In this document: piece by piece, positions 34,364 through 42,935 of the stretch | How the letters are laid out: each line of letters opens with the position of its first letter | Position numbering within the stretch: the stretch's first letter is position 1 | From: Variovorax atrisoli 110B | Lineage (GTDB): Bacteria; Pseudomonadota; Gammaproteobacteria; Burkholderiales; Burkholderiaceae_C | DNA length: 64,000 nucleotides | Reading direction: 5' to 3' | Assembly: GCF_000382045.1 (NCBI RefSeq) | Contig: NZ_KB907453.1 | Span: 310,001 to 374,000, forward strand | Made by a program: the position numbers and the translations under genes | The notes under the pieces: generated by a model | What the model saw: only the letters and a program-made list of their open reading frames with translations | What the model was told of the DNA's origin: nothing | Databases searched by the model: none

Positions 34364-34617
34364 GGAAGCTCCTTCGGTGGGTGAGTGGGTGGACGGGAGG
34401 GGAAAGGAAAAGAGAACAGCCCGCAGGTATCGCGCGGAAGGCGGCGCCTGTCTGTAGTCGCAGAGCGCATCCGGCAGGAGCCGGGCATGTGAGAAAAAAT
34501 GGCGTCACCTAGGCGACGCCCCCGGGGGCTTCCCCGATGCGAGCGGCGGACGTGGCGGCTTAGGCTGGCGGGAATCCACCTTCCCGCCCTCTCGTCCATC
34601 CCCCGCCCGTGCCCACC
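34364..34617. promoter_or_regulatory. Divergent intergenic region between osmC-like and acyl-CoA ligase genes
   Basis: No gene is seen in these 254 bp. The minus-strand hairpin GGCGTC...GACGCC (34501-34520) is followed on that strand by ATTTTTT, so it looks like an intrinsic terminator facing the osmC-like gene. It may block antisense reading from the ligase side. Promoter motifs are not clear. Confidence 0.35.
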
Positions 34618-36315
34618 ATGGAACAACGCCCGCATTACAAGTTCTGGCCCAAGCGCCTCCCGCACTCGATCACCGTCCCCGCCACCTCGCTCTGGCACAA
34701 CCTCGCCACCTCGGCCGCACGCTACCCCGACAAGCCTGCGCTGGTGTTCTTCGGCCGCGTGACCAGCTACCGCGAGTTCGCCGCGCAGGTCGACCGGCTG
34801 GCCGGCACGCTGCACGCGCTGGGCGTGAAGCGCGGCGACCGCGTGATCCTGGACATGCAGAACTGCCCGCAACTGGTGATCGCGCATTTCGCGATCCTGC
34901 GCGCCAACGCGGTGGTGGTGCCGGTCAACCCGATGAACCGGGCCGAGGAGCTCAAGCACTACATCACCGACCCCGACGCCAAGGTGGCCCTCATCACCGG
35001 CGACCTGGCGCCCGAGCTGGCCAAGGCCAGCAACTCGCTGCCGCCCGAGCAGCGGCTGGACCACATGATCGTGACCCAGTTCACCGACGCCTTCGACGCC
35101 GAAGCCTCGGGCGACGACGCCCCGGCGCCCGCCTGGAAGGAGTGGCTCACCACGCGCCACCCGCTGCCCGCGCTCGATGGCGGCAAGGTCATCGCCTGGA
35201 CCGACGCGCTCGAGGCCGGCCACCCGCCGCCCGAGCACGTGGTGGGCGCCAACGACATGGCGCTGCTGCCCTACACCAGCGGCACCACCGGCCTGCCCAA
35301 GGGCTGCATCCACAACCACTCCAGCCTGATGCACAACGCCGTCTCAGGCCAGATGTGGGGCTGCTCGACCTCCGAGACGGTTGTGCTCGCGGTGGTGCCG
35401 ATGTTCCACATCACCGGCGTGGTGAGCATGATGCACACCGCCATCCTCGCGGCGGCCACGCTGATCATCATGCCGCGCTGGGACCGCGACGTGGCCGGCC
35501 GGCTCATCTCGCGCTGGAAGGTCACGGCCTGGACCAACATCCCGACGATGGTCATCGACCTGATGGCCAGCCCCAACTTCAAGGACTACGACCTGTCGAG
35601 CATGACCTACATCGGCGGCGGCGGCGCCGCCATGCCCCAGGCCGTGGCGCAGCGCCTCTTCGAGCAGTACGGCCTGAAGTACCAGGAGGGCTACGGCCTC
35701 ACCGAGACCGCCGCACCCTCGCACACCAACCCGCTGGACAACCCCAAGCAGCAGTGCCTGGGCATCCCGTTCATGAGCACCGATGCGCGCGTGGTCGACC
35801 CCGACACGCTCAAGGAAATGCCCATCGGCGAATCGGGCGAGATCATCATCCACGGCCCCGAGGTGTTCCAGGGCTACTGGAAGCGGCCCGACGCCACCGC
35901 GGCGGCCTTCGTCGAGTTCGAGGGCAAGCGCTTCTTCCGCTCGGGCGACATGGGCCGCATGGACGAGGACGGCTACTTCTTCATCACCGACCGCCTCAAG
36001 CGCATGATCAACGCGAGCGGCTTCAAGGTGTGGCCCGCCGAGGTCGAGCTGCTCATGTTCCGCCACCCGGCGATCCAGGAAGCCTGCGTGATCTCGACCA
36101 AGGACGACTACCGCGGCGAATCCGTCAAGGCCGTGGTGGTGCTGCGCCCCACGCACAAGGACACCACCGAGCAGCAGATCATCGACTGGTGCCGCGAGAA
36201 CATGGCCGTCTACAAGATCCCGCGCAAGGTGCAGTTCGTCGACGCGCTGCCCAAGAGCGGGAGCGGGAAGGTCATGTGGCGCCTGCTGCAGGAGGCGGAG
36301 AGCGAGGCGAAGTGA
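34618..36315 (+). CDS. AMP-dependent acyl-CoA ligase (long-chain fatty acid type)
   Basis: A 565-residue adenylate-forming enzyme that activates fatty or aryl acids to CoA thioesters. Motifs are P-loop YTSGTTGLPKGC, the adenine-site GYGLTETA, the hinge YFFITDRLKRMI (core 8) and the catalytic lysine in LPKSGSGKVMWR. The overall pattern is that of medium- to long-chain ligases. I chose the ATG of MEQRPHYKFWPKR; a GTG at 34609 is an alternative. No other beta-oxidation gene is adjacent. Confidence 0.93.
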   Translation: MEQRPHYKFWPKRLPHSITVPATSLWHNLATSAARYPDKPALVFFGRVTSYREFAAQVDRLAGTLHALGVKRGDRVILDMQNCPQLVIAHFAILRANAVVVPVNPMNRAEELKHYITDPDAKVALITGDLAPELAKASNSLPPEQRLDHMIVTQFTDAFDAEASGDDAPAPAWKEWLTTRHPLPALDGGKVIAWTDALEAGHPPPEHVVGANDMALLPYTSGTTGLPKGCIHNHSSLMHNAVSGQMWGCSTSETVVLAVVPMFHITGVVSMMHTAILAAATLIIMPRWDRDVAGRLISRWKVTAWTNIPTMVIDLMASPNFKDYDLSSMTYIGGGGAAMPQAVAQRLFEQYGLKYQEGYGLTETAAPSHTNPLDNPKQQCLGIPFMSTDARVVDPDTLKEMPIGESGEIIIHGPEVFQGYWKRPDATAAAFVEFEGKRFFRSGDMGRMDEDGYFFITDRLKRMINASGFKVWPAEVELLMFRHPAIQEACVISTKDDYRGESVKAVVVLRPTHKDTTEQQIIDWCRENMAVYKIPRKVQFVDALPKSGSGKVMWRLLQEAESEAK

Positions 36316-36331
36316 ATCCGGCTGAAAGGGT

Positions 36332-36354
36332 GGGCACTTGACCGGTCAGTGCCC
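36332..36354. terminator. Weak hairpin between convergent genes
   Basis: GGGCACT and AGTGCCC form a seven-pair stem between the ligase stop and the convergent Sel1-like gene. No T-run follows on either strand. Confidence 0.3.
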
Positions 36355-36828
36355 GAGCCCCAGCGACTTCAGCAGCTTCCCGGCTTCTTCCCTCCCGTTC
36401 GGCGTCACCTGAGGCGCCGCCATCGCCTTCGTCAGGTAGTCGACGACCTTGCGGTGGTTCTTGTGCGGGCCTTCCCACAGGAAGAGGCGTCCCAGCTCAA
36501 GTGCCGCGTCGCCGTCGCCCGCGGCGTAGGCGCGCTCGAACCAGTAGCGGGCCCAGCGGAAGTTGCCTTCGTCGCGATAGCAGATGGCGAGGTTGGCGCA
36601 GCCTGCGATGTCGCCGGCCCTGGCGGCCTTGCGGTACCACTGGCGGGCGGCGGTGCTGTCCTGCTTCACGCCGATGCCGTGGTCGAGGAAGTAGCCGACG
36701 CTGTTGAGCGCGTGGGTCTCGCCGGCGACGGCGGCCTTGAGGAACAGCGACAGCGCCTTCTTGTGCGCGCCTGCATCCCATGCGTCGTTGGCGGCGGAAA
36801 ACCAGTCGTCCCGGGTGGGTTCCTGCAT
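36346..36828 (-). CDS. Sel1-like repeat protein
   Basis: A 160-residue protein of Sel1/TPR helical repeats. Units are visible as ALSLFLKAAVAGETHALNSVGYFLDHG, AARQWYRKAARAGDIAGCANLAICYRDEG and ARYWFERAYAAGDGDAALELGRLF. Such repeats bind partner proteins. No signal peptide is present, so it is cytoplasmic. No specific role is evident. Divergent from the thermonuclease gene. Confidence 0.88.
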   Translation of the reverse strand: MQEPTRDDWFSAANDAWDAGAHKKALSLFLKAAVAGETHALNSVGYFLDHGIGVKQDSTAARQWYRKAARAGDIAGCANLAICYRDEGNFRWARYWFERAYAAGDGDAALELGRLFLWEGPHKNHRKVVDYLTKAMAAPQVTPNGREEAGKLLKSLGLGH

Positions 36829-36975
36829 GTGCGGGGTCTCCTTCGAAGCGCGGTTCGGGTAAGAACGCGAGAAAGAAAGGAAAAAAACTGTGTCCCGAAT
36901 TGTTCCGGTGCGCGGATCACTTAGCCTCGACCGGACCGGCCATTCTGCCTATCTCCTGGTCTTTCCGGCTTCTTC

Positions 36976-37533
36976 ATGCACTTTCGCGCGCTGCCTTCCT
37001 GTCTTCTTTCTCTGCTTCTTCTTGCCTTTCCCCACCTTTCCCAGGCTGCACCACGCAACTGCCTCGTCGTCGGCATCAGCGACGGCGACACGCTCACCGC
37101 GCGCTGCGGGCGCATCGGCGCCTATGAGCGCGTGAAGGTGCGCATCGCGGCCATCGACGCTCCCGAGAAGGCCCAGCCCTACGGTCAGCGCAGCAGGCAG
37201 GCGCTCAGCGGCATCTGCTTCGGCGAACAGGCGCTCATCACCGAGGTCGACACCGACCGCTACGGCCGCACCGTGGCCGACGTGAGCTGCAATGGCGAGG
37301 ACGCCGGCAGCCGAATGGTGTCCGAAGGGTGGGCCTGGGTGTACGACTACAACCACCTCGCCACCAGGCGCGGCGGAGGCCTGTTCAAGCTGCAGGAGCG
37401 CGCGCAGGCACGCCGCGCCGGCCTATGGGCCGATCCGCAGCCGACGCCGCCGTGGGAGTGGCGCAAGCACCAGCGCGAGGAACAACAGGCGCAGCCGCAC
37501 TGGGGCGGCGGCCGGTGGGGAGGGCTCTTCTGA
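36976..37533 (+). CDS. Secreted thermonuclease (SNase) family protein
   Basis: A 185-residue exported nuclease with signal peptide MHFRALPSCLLSLLLLAFPHLSQAA. The staphylococcal-nuclease fold shows VGISDGDTLTA, then Arg56 and Glu64 in RIAAIDAPEK, and Arg98 in DTDRYGRTV, matching the catalytic Arg35, Glu43 and Arg87. It cuts DNA and RNA with calcium. The C-terminal tail is rich in Pro, Gln and Trp (PPWEWRKHQREEQQ). Confidence 0.93.
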   Translation: MHFRALPSCLLSLLLLAFPHLSQAAPRNCLVVGISDGDTLTARCGRIGAYERVKVRIAAIDAPEKAQPYGQRSRQALSGICFGEQALITEVDTDRYGRTVADVSCNGEDAGSRMVSEGWAWVYDYNHLATRRGGGLFKLQERAQARRAGLWADPQPTPPWEWRKHQREEQQAQPHWGGGRWGGLF

Positions 37534-37614
37534 GCCTGTGAGTTCCGGCTCCGGTGGGGCGGGGCGCTCTCAGGGCGAATCGACGGTCGTGGCCCCGCTC
37601 GAATCTCGATTCCC

Positions 37615-37863
37615 CTAGCAACTGCCCAAGCAGCGCAGCCCGGGCACGATGAGGCCCGCTGCGAAGCTGATCGCGCAGAAAACCAGCAGGATCAGCGCCG
37701 CCATCTTCAGCCCCTCGGCGCTCCATCGCGGCGCGAAGCTGCTGAAGAGGAAGCCCGAGGCGAAGGTTCCTTCGAGCCGCTCGGCGCCGCCCCAGCGCAG
37801 CACCCAGAGGCACAACAGCGCCTCGGCGGCATGCGCGGCGAGCCAGATGAACAGCGAGAGCAT
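37615..37863 (-). CDS. Small membrane protein, 82 aa, unknown function
   Basis: Two hydrophobic segments (LFIWLAAHAAEALLCLWVL and MAALILLVFCAISFAAGLIV) are joined by a polar loop with FLFSSFAPRW, suggesting a hairpin in the inner membrane. It begins 12 bp after the NADH dehydrogenase gene on the same strand, so it may be translated with it. No family recognised. Confidence 0.6.
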   Translation of the reverse strand: MLSLFIWLAAHAAEALLCLWVLRWGGAERLEGTFASGFLFSSFAPRWSAEGLKMAALILLVFCAISFAAGLIVPGLRCLGSC

Positions 37864-37875
37864 CGCGGCTCGTTC

Positions 37876-39222
37876 TCAGGACTCGCTCTTGCCCTGCACG
37901 TCGGCCACCACGCGCGCATTGCGCTGGAAGCTCCAGTAGGCGCTCGCCCAATCCATCATCACCACGATGCGGTTGCGGAAGCCGATCAGGAAGTAGGCGT
38001 GCGCGAACAGCCAGAAAAGCCACGCGAGCCGGCCGCTGAAGCGCAGAGGGCCGAAGGGCGTGCCCAGGTCGACCACGGCCGAGTTGCGGCCGATGGTGGC
38101 GAGGTTGCCGTAGTCGGCGTAGCGGAACGGCACCGTAGGCCGGCCCGCGATGCGGCGCAGGATGTTGGCGGCGGCCGCGCGCCCCGCCTGCTTGGCGCCG
38201 GGTGACACGCCGGGCACGGGCTTGGGCGGCTTGCCGGGGGCATAGCTCATGGCGGCGGCGAGGTCGCCGACCACGCTGATCTCGGGGTGCCCCGCGAGGC
38301 TCAGGTCCGGCTCGACCTTGATGCGGCCCGCGCGGTCGCATTCGACGCCGGTGGCTGCGCCCAGCATCCGTCCCAGCGGCGAGGCCGCCACGCCCGCGGC
38401 CCACACCACGCAGCTGCTATCGATACGGTAGCTCTGGACCGGTGCACCGTCAGCACCGCCGCCGGTCTGCACTTCGAGCCCGGCGTTGTCGATGGCGGTG
38501 ACCCGGGCGTTCAGGCGCACCTCGACGCCGAGCTTCTGCAACTGCTCCAGCGCCTTGACGCTCAGCGACTCGGGCATGGCCTGCAGCACGCGCGGCCCAC
38601 CTTCGATCAGCAGCACCTGGGCGCTGGCCGGATCGATGTGGCGGAACTCGCCCGACAGCGTGTGCTTGGCGATCTCGGCCAGCGTGCCGGCCATCTCGAC
38701 GCCGGTGGGCCCGGCGCCGATCACCACGAAGGTGAGCAATGCACGGCGGCGTTCCAGGTCGGCGGTGATCTCGGCGGTTTCGAACGACAGCAGCACGCGG
38801 CGGCGGATCTCGAAGGCATCGGCCAGCGTCTTCAGCCCGGGTGCGGCGGTGGACCACTCGTCATGCCCGAAGTAGCTGTGTGTGGCGCCGGCGGCGACGA
38901 TCAGGTGGTCGTATGGCACGGTGTCGCCGTTGGCCAGCTGCACCGATCGCGCGGCCGGGTCGATGCCGCTGACCTCTCCCAGCAGCGTCGTGATGTTCTT
39001 CTGCCCGCGGAACAACCCGCGCACCGGCGCCGCGATGGAAGGCGCTGCGAGCCCTGCGGTCGCCACCTGGTAGAGCAGCGGCTGGAACAGGTGGTGGTTG
39101 GTCTTGTCGATCACCGTCACGTCCACGTCGGCGTCCTGCAGCTTGCGCGCCGCTTCGAGGCCACCGAATCCGCAGCCGACGATGACGACTTTGGGCCTGC
39201 CCGAGGGGTTGGTCGTTTGCAT
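37876..39222 (-). CDS. ndh: Type II NADH dehydrogenase-like FAD oxidoreductase
   Basis: A 448-residue flavoprotein. The first nucleotide fold is VVIVGCGFGGLEAARKL, FAD contacts follow in FQPLLYQVATAGL, and the second Rossmann motif is VVIGAGPTGVEMAGTLAEIA. The conserved SVVGDLAAA binds the FAD ribityl. The C-terminal end has a hydrophobic anchor (WLFWLFAHAYFLIGFRNRI) for the membrane. It passes electrons from NADH to quinone without pumping protons. MQTTNPSG is chosen as start. Confidence 0.92.
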   Translation of the reverse strand: MQTTNPSGRPKVVIVGCGFGGLEAARKLQDADVDVTVIDKTNHHLFQPLLYQVATAGLAAPSIAAPVRGLFRGQKNITTLLGEVSGIDPAARSVQLANGDTVPYDHLIVAAGATHSYFGHDEWSTAAPGLKTLADAFEIRRRVLLSFETAEITADLERRRALLTFVVIGAGPTGVEMAGTLAEIAKHTLSGEFRHIDPASAQVLLIEGGPRVLQAMPESLSVKALEQLQKLGVEVRLNARVTAIDNAGLEVQTGGGADGAPVQSYRIDSSCVVWAAGVAASPLGRMLGAATGVECDRAGRIKVEPDLSLAGHPEISVVGDLAAAMSYAPGKPPKPVPGVSPGAKQAGRAAAANILRRIAGRPTVPFRYADYGNLATIGRNSAVVDLGTPFGPLRFSGRLAWLFWLFAHAYFLIGFRNRIVVMMDWASAYWSFQRNARVVADVQGKSES

Positions 39223-39401
39223 GCGTCGGATGATACGCAGCCCTCCTGCACGCACCGGCATCTTGTGCCACAGTGGCGGACTCTCGCGCTCGCCCCAGGG
39301 CGGCTTTGCCGAAGTCGCGGCGGCAGGCCTGCGGCGCCTTGTCCTACGTGCCGTCGCGACCCGGATGGGCTACAAATTGCGGCTACCCGACTGGAGATTC
39401 C

Positions 39402-40658
39402 ATGACGCTTTCCCGGCCGACCATTCCGGCGGCGGGCGCACTGCGCGACAGATTCCGCGAAGTGCGCGCAACCAGCCTGGCGCTTGCCGCCCCGCTGTCC
39501 GCCGAAGACCAGTGCATCCAGTCGATGCCCGATGCCAGCCCCACCAAGTGGCATCTCGCGCACACCACATGGTTCTTCGAGAGCGTGCTGCTGCAGCCGC
39601 ACGCGGGGGGCTACCGGCCGCTCGATCCGCGCTTCCATTACCTCTTCAACTCGTACTACGAGGCGCTCGGCCCGCGCCATCCGCGCCCGCAGCGCGGCCT
39701 GCTCACGCGGCCCTCGCTGGACGAGGTGCATGAATACCGGCGCCACGTCGACGAGGCCGTGCTGGCGCTGCTGGAGGAGGGCGGATTCGACTGGAGCGTG
39801 ATCGAGCCCATCGTCACGCTCGGGCTGAATCACGAGCAGCAGCATCAGGAGTTGCTGCTCACCGACATCCTGCACGCGTTCTCCTGCAATCCCATGCTGC
39901 CGGCCTACAAGCCCGCCGGCGGCCCTGCGCTGCGGCTGGCCGCGGTGCCGCCCGCCATGCGCTGGATCGAACAGCCCGGCGGCATGGTCGAGGTGGGGCA
40001 CGACGGCAACGGCTTCTCCTTCGACAACGAGACGCCGCGCCATCGGGCGCTGCTGCAGCCCTACGCGATTGCCGACCGGCTCGTGAACTGCGGCGACTAC
40101 GCCCAGTTCATCGCCGACGGCGGCTACCAGCGGCCCGAGCTGTGGTTGTCCGACGGCTGGGCCGCGGTCCAGGCCAACGGCTGGCGGCACCCCGCCTACT
40201 GGCTGGAGCAAGACGATCCGCGGCTGCGCTTTGCCGGCCCCGCTGCCCAGGCGGGCGCGGGCTGGCACGTGTTCGGCCTGCACGGCGTGCGGCCGATGGA
40301 GGCCGATGCCCCCGTGTCGCAGCTGAGCTTCTACGAGGCCGCGGCGTACGCCGAATGGGCCGGCGCACGGCTGCCGACCGAGTTCGAGTGGGAAGCCGCG
40401 CACGATGCGTCCGGCATCTCGCAGATGACCGGGCATGTCTGGCAATGGACGCGCTCGTCGTACGACCCGTACCCCGGCTTCAGGCCGCTGCCGGGCATCG
40501 CCGCCGAATACAACGGCAAGTTCATGGTGGGGCAACTGGTGCTGCGCGGCAGCAGCGTCGCCACGCCGGCCGGGCATGCGCGGCCCAGCTATCGCAACTT
40601 CTTCCCGCCGGCGGCGCGCTGGCAGTTCTCGGGGCTGCGGCTCGCGAAAGACCTCTGA
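39402..40658 (+). CDS. egtB: Ergothioneine biosynthesis protein EgtB
   Basis: A 418-residue non-haem iron sulfoxide synthase that joins trimethylhistidine to gamma-glutamylcysteine or cysteine. The N-terminal DinB-like four-helix domain supplies iron histidines (KWHLAHTTWFFE and NHEQQHQELLLTD). The C-terminal FGE-sulfatase (C-type-lectin-like) domain contains FEWEAAHDA, GHVWQWTRSSYDP and LRGSSVATP. It is two bases upstream of egtD. The EgtA, EgtC and EgtE steps are not in the window. Confidence 0.94.
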   Translation: MTLSRPTIPAAGALRDRFREVRATSLALAAPLSAEDQCIQSMPDASPTKWHLAHTTWFFESVLLQPHAGGYRPLDPRFHYLFNSYYEALGPRHPRPQRGLLTRPSLDEVHEYRRHVDEAVLALLEEGGFDWSVIEPIVTLGLNHEQQHQELLLTDILHAFSCNPMLPAYKPAGGPALRLAAVPPAMRWIEQPGGMVEVGHDGNGFSFDNETPRHRALLQPYAIADRLVNCGDYAQFIADGGYQRPELWLSDGWAAVQANGWRHPAYWLEQDDPRLRFAGPAAQAGAGWHVFGLHGVRPMEADAPVSQLSFYEAAAYAEWAGARLPTEFEWEAAHDASGISQMTGHVWQWTRSSYDPYPGFRPLPGIAAEYNGKFMVGQLVLRGSSVATPAGHARPSYRNFFPPAARWQFSGLRLAKDL

Positions 40659-40660
40659 TC

Positions 40661-41680
40661 ATGCGCAATCCAAGTTCCTCTTCGTCGCTGTCCTTCGTGC
40701 CCGCAAAGGACGGCCGGAAGCCGCACGTTTCTTCGCAGGCTGCCGCTGCGGTCGCAACCCCGCTGTCGGAGTTCGGCCGCGAGATGCAGGCCGGGCTCGC
40801 GCGCTCGCCGCGCAGCATCTCGCCCAAGTTCTTCTACGACGCCGCAGGCTCGCAGCTCTTCGACCGCATCTGCGAGCTTCCCGAGTACTACCCGACGCGC
40901 ACGGAGCTGCGCATCCTCGGCGAATGCGCCGCGGAGATCGCGGGGCAGATCGGGCCGAACGCGGAGATCGTCGAGTTCGGCGCCGGGTCGCTGACCAAGG
41001 TGCGGCTGCTGCTCGATGCGCTGGAGACGCCGAAGCGCTACCTGCCCATCGACATCTCTGGCGAGCACCTGGAGGCGGCGGCCGAGCGGCTGAAGGCGGA
41101 CTATCCCGATCTGGCGATCCAGCCCATCGCGGCCGACTACACCATGCCGCTGGTGCTGCCGGCGCCCATGGCCGGCTCCGGCCGCCGCGTCGGGTTCTTC
41201 CCGGGCTCGACCATCGGCAACTTCGAGCCGGACGAGGCGCTGGCCTTCTTGCAGCTTGCCGCGCGGATGTTGCGCGGTGGCGGGCTGCTGATCGGGGTCG
41301 ATCTCGTGAAGGATCCTGCTCGGCTGCATGCTGCATACAACGATGCGCAGGGGGTGACGGCGGAGTTCAACCTCAACCTGCTGCGGCGGGCGAATGCGGA
41401 GCTCGATGCCGGCTTCGATCTCGACGGGTTCTCGCATGCGGCGTTCTACAACGCGCCGCATCGGCGGATCGAGATGCATCTTGTGAGTCGGCGGGCGCAG
41501 AGTGTTTGCTTGAATGGGCAGGAGTTTGCGTTCGAGGAAGGGGAGACCATTCACACGGAGTACTCGCACAAGTTCACTGTCGAGGGGCTTCGGGCGTTGG
41601 CTGTGAGGGCGGGGTTTCGGGCTGGGGCGGTTTGGACTGATCCTGAGAGGCTTTTCAGCGTGCATTGGTTGGCTGCCTAG
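40661..41680 (+). CDS. egtD: L-histidine N(alpha)-methyltransferase EgtD
   Basis: A 339-residue SAM-dependent enzyme that trimethylates histidine to hercynine, the first step of ergothioneine synthesis. Family marks are SPKFFYDAAGSQLFDRICELPEYYPTRTE, the SAM loop EFGAGSLTKVRLLL and FFPGSTIGNFEPDEA. It starts two bases after egtB. The last third changes in codon use: G- and T-ending codons such as GGG, GTT, CTT and GCT become common, unlike the first two thirds. This drift continues into the gene-free palindrome downstream. Confidence 0.94.
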   Translation: MRNPSSSSSLSFVPAKDGRKPHVSSQAAAAVATPLSEFGREMQAGLARSPRSISPKFFYDAAGSQLFDRICELPEYYPTRTELRILGECAAEIAGQIGPNAEIVEFGAGSLTKVRLLLDALETPKRYLPIDISGEHLEAAAERLKADYPDLAIQPIAADYTMPLVLPAPMAGSGRRVGFFPGSTIGNFEPDEALAFLQLAARMLRGGGLLIGVDLVKDPARLHAAYNDAQGVTAEFNLNLLRRANAELDAGFDLDGFSHAAFYNAPHRRIEMHLVSRRAQSVCLNGQEFAFEEGETIHTEYSHKFTVEGLRALAVRAGFRAGAVWTDPERLFSVHWLAA

Positions 41681-41752
41681 TGCTGGCCTAGTGCCCTTGT
41701 TGCTGTTGTGAGGTGTTTGCTTTCCGGGGCCGGGACTCGCCCCGGCGGGCGA

Positions 41753-41786
41753 CCTACTTTCTTTTGCTTCGCCAAAAGAAGGTAGG
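41753..41786 (+). repeat. Left 34-nt hairpin of the palindrome
   Basis: CCTAC, one T, TTCTTTTG, loop CTTCGC, CAAAAGAA, one G, GTAGG. The stem has 13 Watson-Crick pairs and one T-G pair. Confidence 0.85.
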
Positions 41787-42407
41787 CAAAGAAAAGGCGA
41801 CCCCACTGTCTGCGACCCCTTCGCTTTGCGAAGGGGCAACCTGCGGTGCTCGCGTTTCGCGGGGTCTCGCAGAACTCGCTTCGCTCAAACAGCTGCGAGC
41901 CCTGATCCGCGAAACGCTGCGCTCCTCGGCGCAGCCAGAGGGGAGGGGAGACGCACGTGCCTTTGCTTCGCTCGGCCACCAAGGCACAGCAAGCGCTTCG
42001 CGCCTGCTGTGCCTTGGAATGAATTGCGGGATCGCTCCGTGTCGCTTCGAGGGGCGCTCGCTGGCGGTACCCAGCGGTGCCGGGAACCCAGAGTCGTCTC
42101 GTGCACCGCATCAGCATCTCACCCAAGACAACGAGCCTGAACACAGGCTCGAAATCAATCCGAGGCCCAAATCCCCGGCCGAGCAAAGCGAAGGCCAGCC
42201 CAGGCCGTTCCCAAAGCCGAGCGAAGCGATGGCGCGTGTCGCTCCCTTCTGGCTGCGCCGAGGAGCGCAGACGTAGGAGGGACAAGGGCCGCAGCTGTCT
42301 GAGCGCAACGCAGTGGAGCGAGTTCTGCGGACCCCTCCTACGTCGAGCACCGCAGGTTGCCCGTAGCGAAGCGAAGGGACGCAGACAGCAGGGTCGCCTT
42401 TCTTTTG

Positions 42408-42441
42408 CCTACGTTTCTTTGGCGAAGCAAAGAAAAGTAGG
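42408..42441 (+). repeat. Right 34-nt hairpin of the palindrome
   Basis: CCTAC, one G, TTTCTTTG, loop GCGAAG, CAAAGAAA, one A, GTAGG. The loop is the reverse complement of the left one. Stem changes relative to the left hairpin are compensated on both sides. Confidence 0.85.
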
Positions 42442-42478
42442 TCGGCCGCCGGGCCGAGACCCGGCCTCGGGAAGCAAC

Positions 42479-42650
42479 CGTCCAGCAGCATCCAACAGAG
42501 GCAAAGCCAACGCAACGCCCGAGCTAAACCAGCCTCCGAAACCACCCCCTCAAACAGGGTAGCTACACCCCCCCAACAAAGCCATCCCCCCACCAGCGGC
42601 ACAATACCCCTCGAAAAGCGGCACCCGGCCGCCCCCGGAGACCCACCCCC
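42479..42650. other. C/A-rich spacer before the DUF427 gene, no gene seen
   Basis: This stretch has very few G and T on the plus strand, with long runs such as CCACCCCCTC and CCCCCCCAACAAAG. It mirrors the G/T-rich sequence left of the palindrome. The DUF427 promoter must be here, but I see no clear motif. Confidence 0.4.
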
Positions 42651-42935
42651 ATGAAAGCAACCTGGAACGGCGTAACCATCGCCGAAAGCGACGACACGGT
42701 CCTCGTCGAGGGCAACCACTACTTCCCGATGAGCTCGCTCAACCGCGACTTCGTCACCTTCAGCAACCACAAGACCACCTGCCCCTGGAAGGGCACGGCG
42801 AGCTACTACTCGCTGCTGGTCAACGGCGAGCTCAGTGCTGACGCCGCCTGGTACTACGCCGATCCGAAGCCCGAAGCCGAAGAGATCCGCGACCGTGTCG
42901 CGTTCTGGAAGGACGTGAAGGTCAGCGAGAAGTGA
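42651..42935 (+). CDS. DUF427 domain protein
   Basis: A 94-residue protein of the DUF427 beta-tent fold. The pattern MKATWNGVTIAESDDTVLVEGNHYFPM, then HKTTCPWKGTASYYSLLVNG and the terminal WYYADPKPEAEEIRDRVAFW covers the family almost in full. Molecular function is not established. The stop overlaps the GTG start of the dioxygenase gene, which implies a functional link. Confidence 0.93.
   Translation: MKATWNGVTIAESDDTVLVEGNHYFPMSSLNRDFVTFSNHKTTCPWKGTASYYSLLVNGELSADAAWYYADPKPEAEEIRDRVAFWKDVKVSEK

Larger units (their letters stand above)
41716..42478. repeat. Long imperfect palindrome built from nested hairpins, gene-free
   Basis: The left arm (about 41716-41960) is matched in inverted order by the right arm (about 42230-42478), with four blocks in mirror order: a C/G hairpin, a 34-nt CTTCGC/GCGAAG-loop hairpin, a GCAGAACTCGCT block, and GCGCTCCTCGGCGCAGCCAGA. 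Left and right differ at many positions. The centre holds a hairpin with AAGGCACAGCA (41981-41991) and TGCTGTGCCTT (42005-42015). Open frames on both strands run through it but are broken across arms, so it is not protein-coding. It may be a REP/BIME-type or mobile repeat. No transposase is seen. Confidence 0.85.

Noticed and set aside
41677-42285. Overlapping open frames on both strands inside the palindrome
   Set aside because: They arise from low stop density in inverted repeats, have no start signal and no family likeness, and are interrupted between arms.
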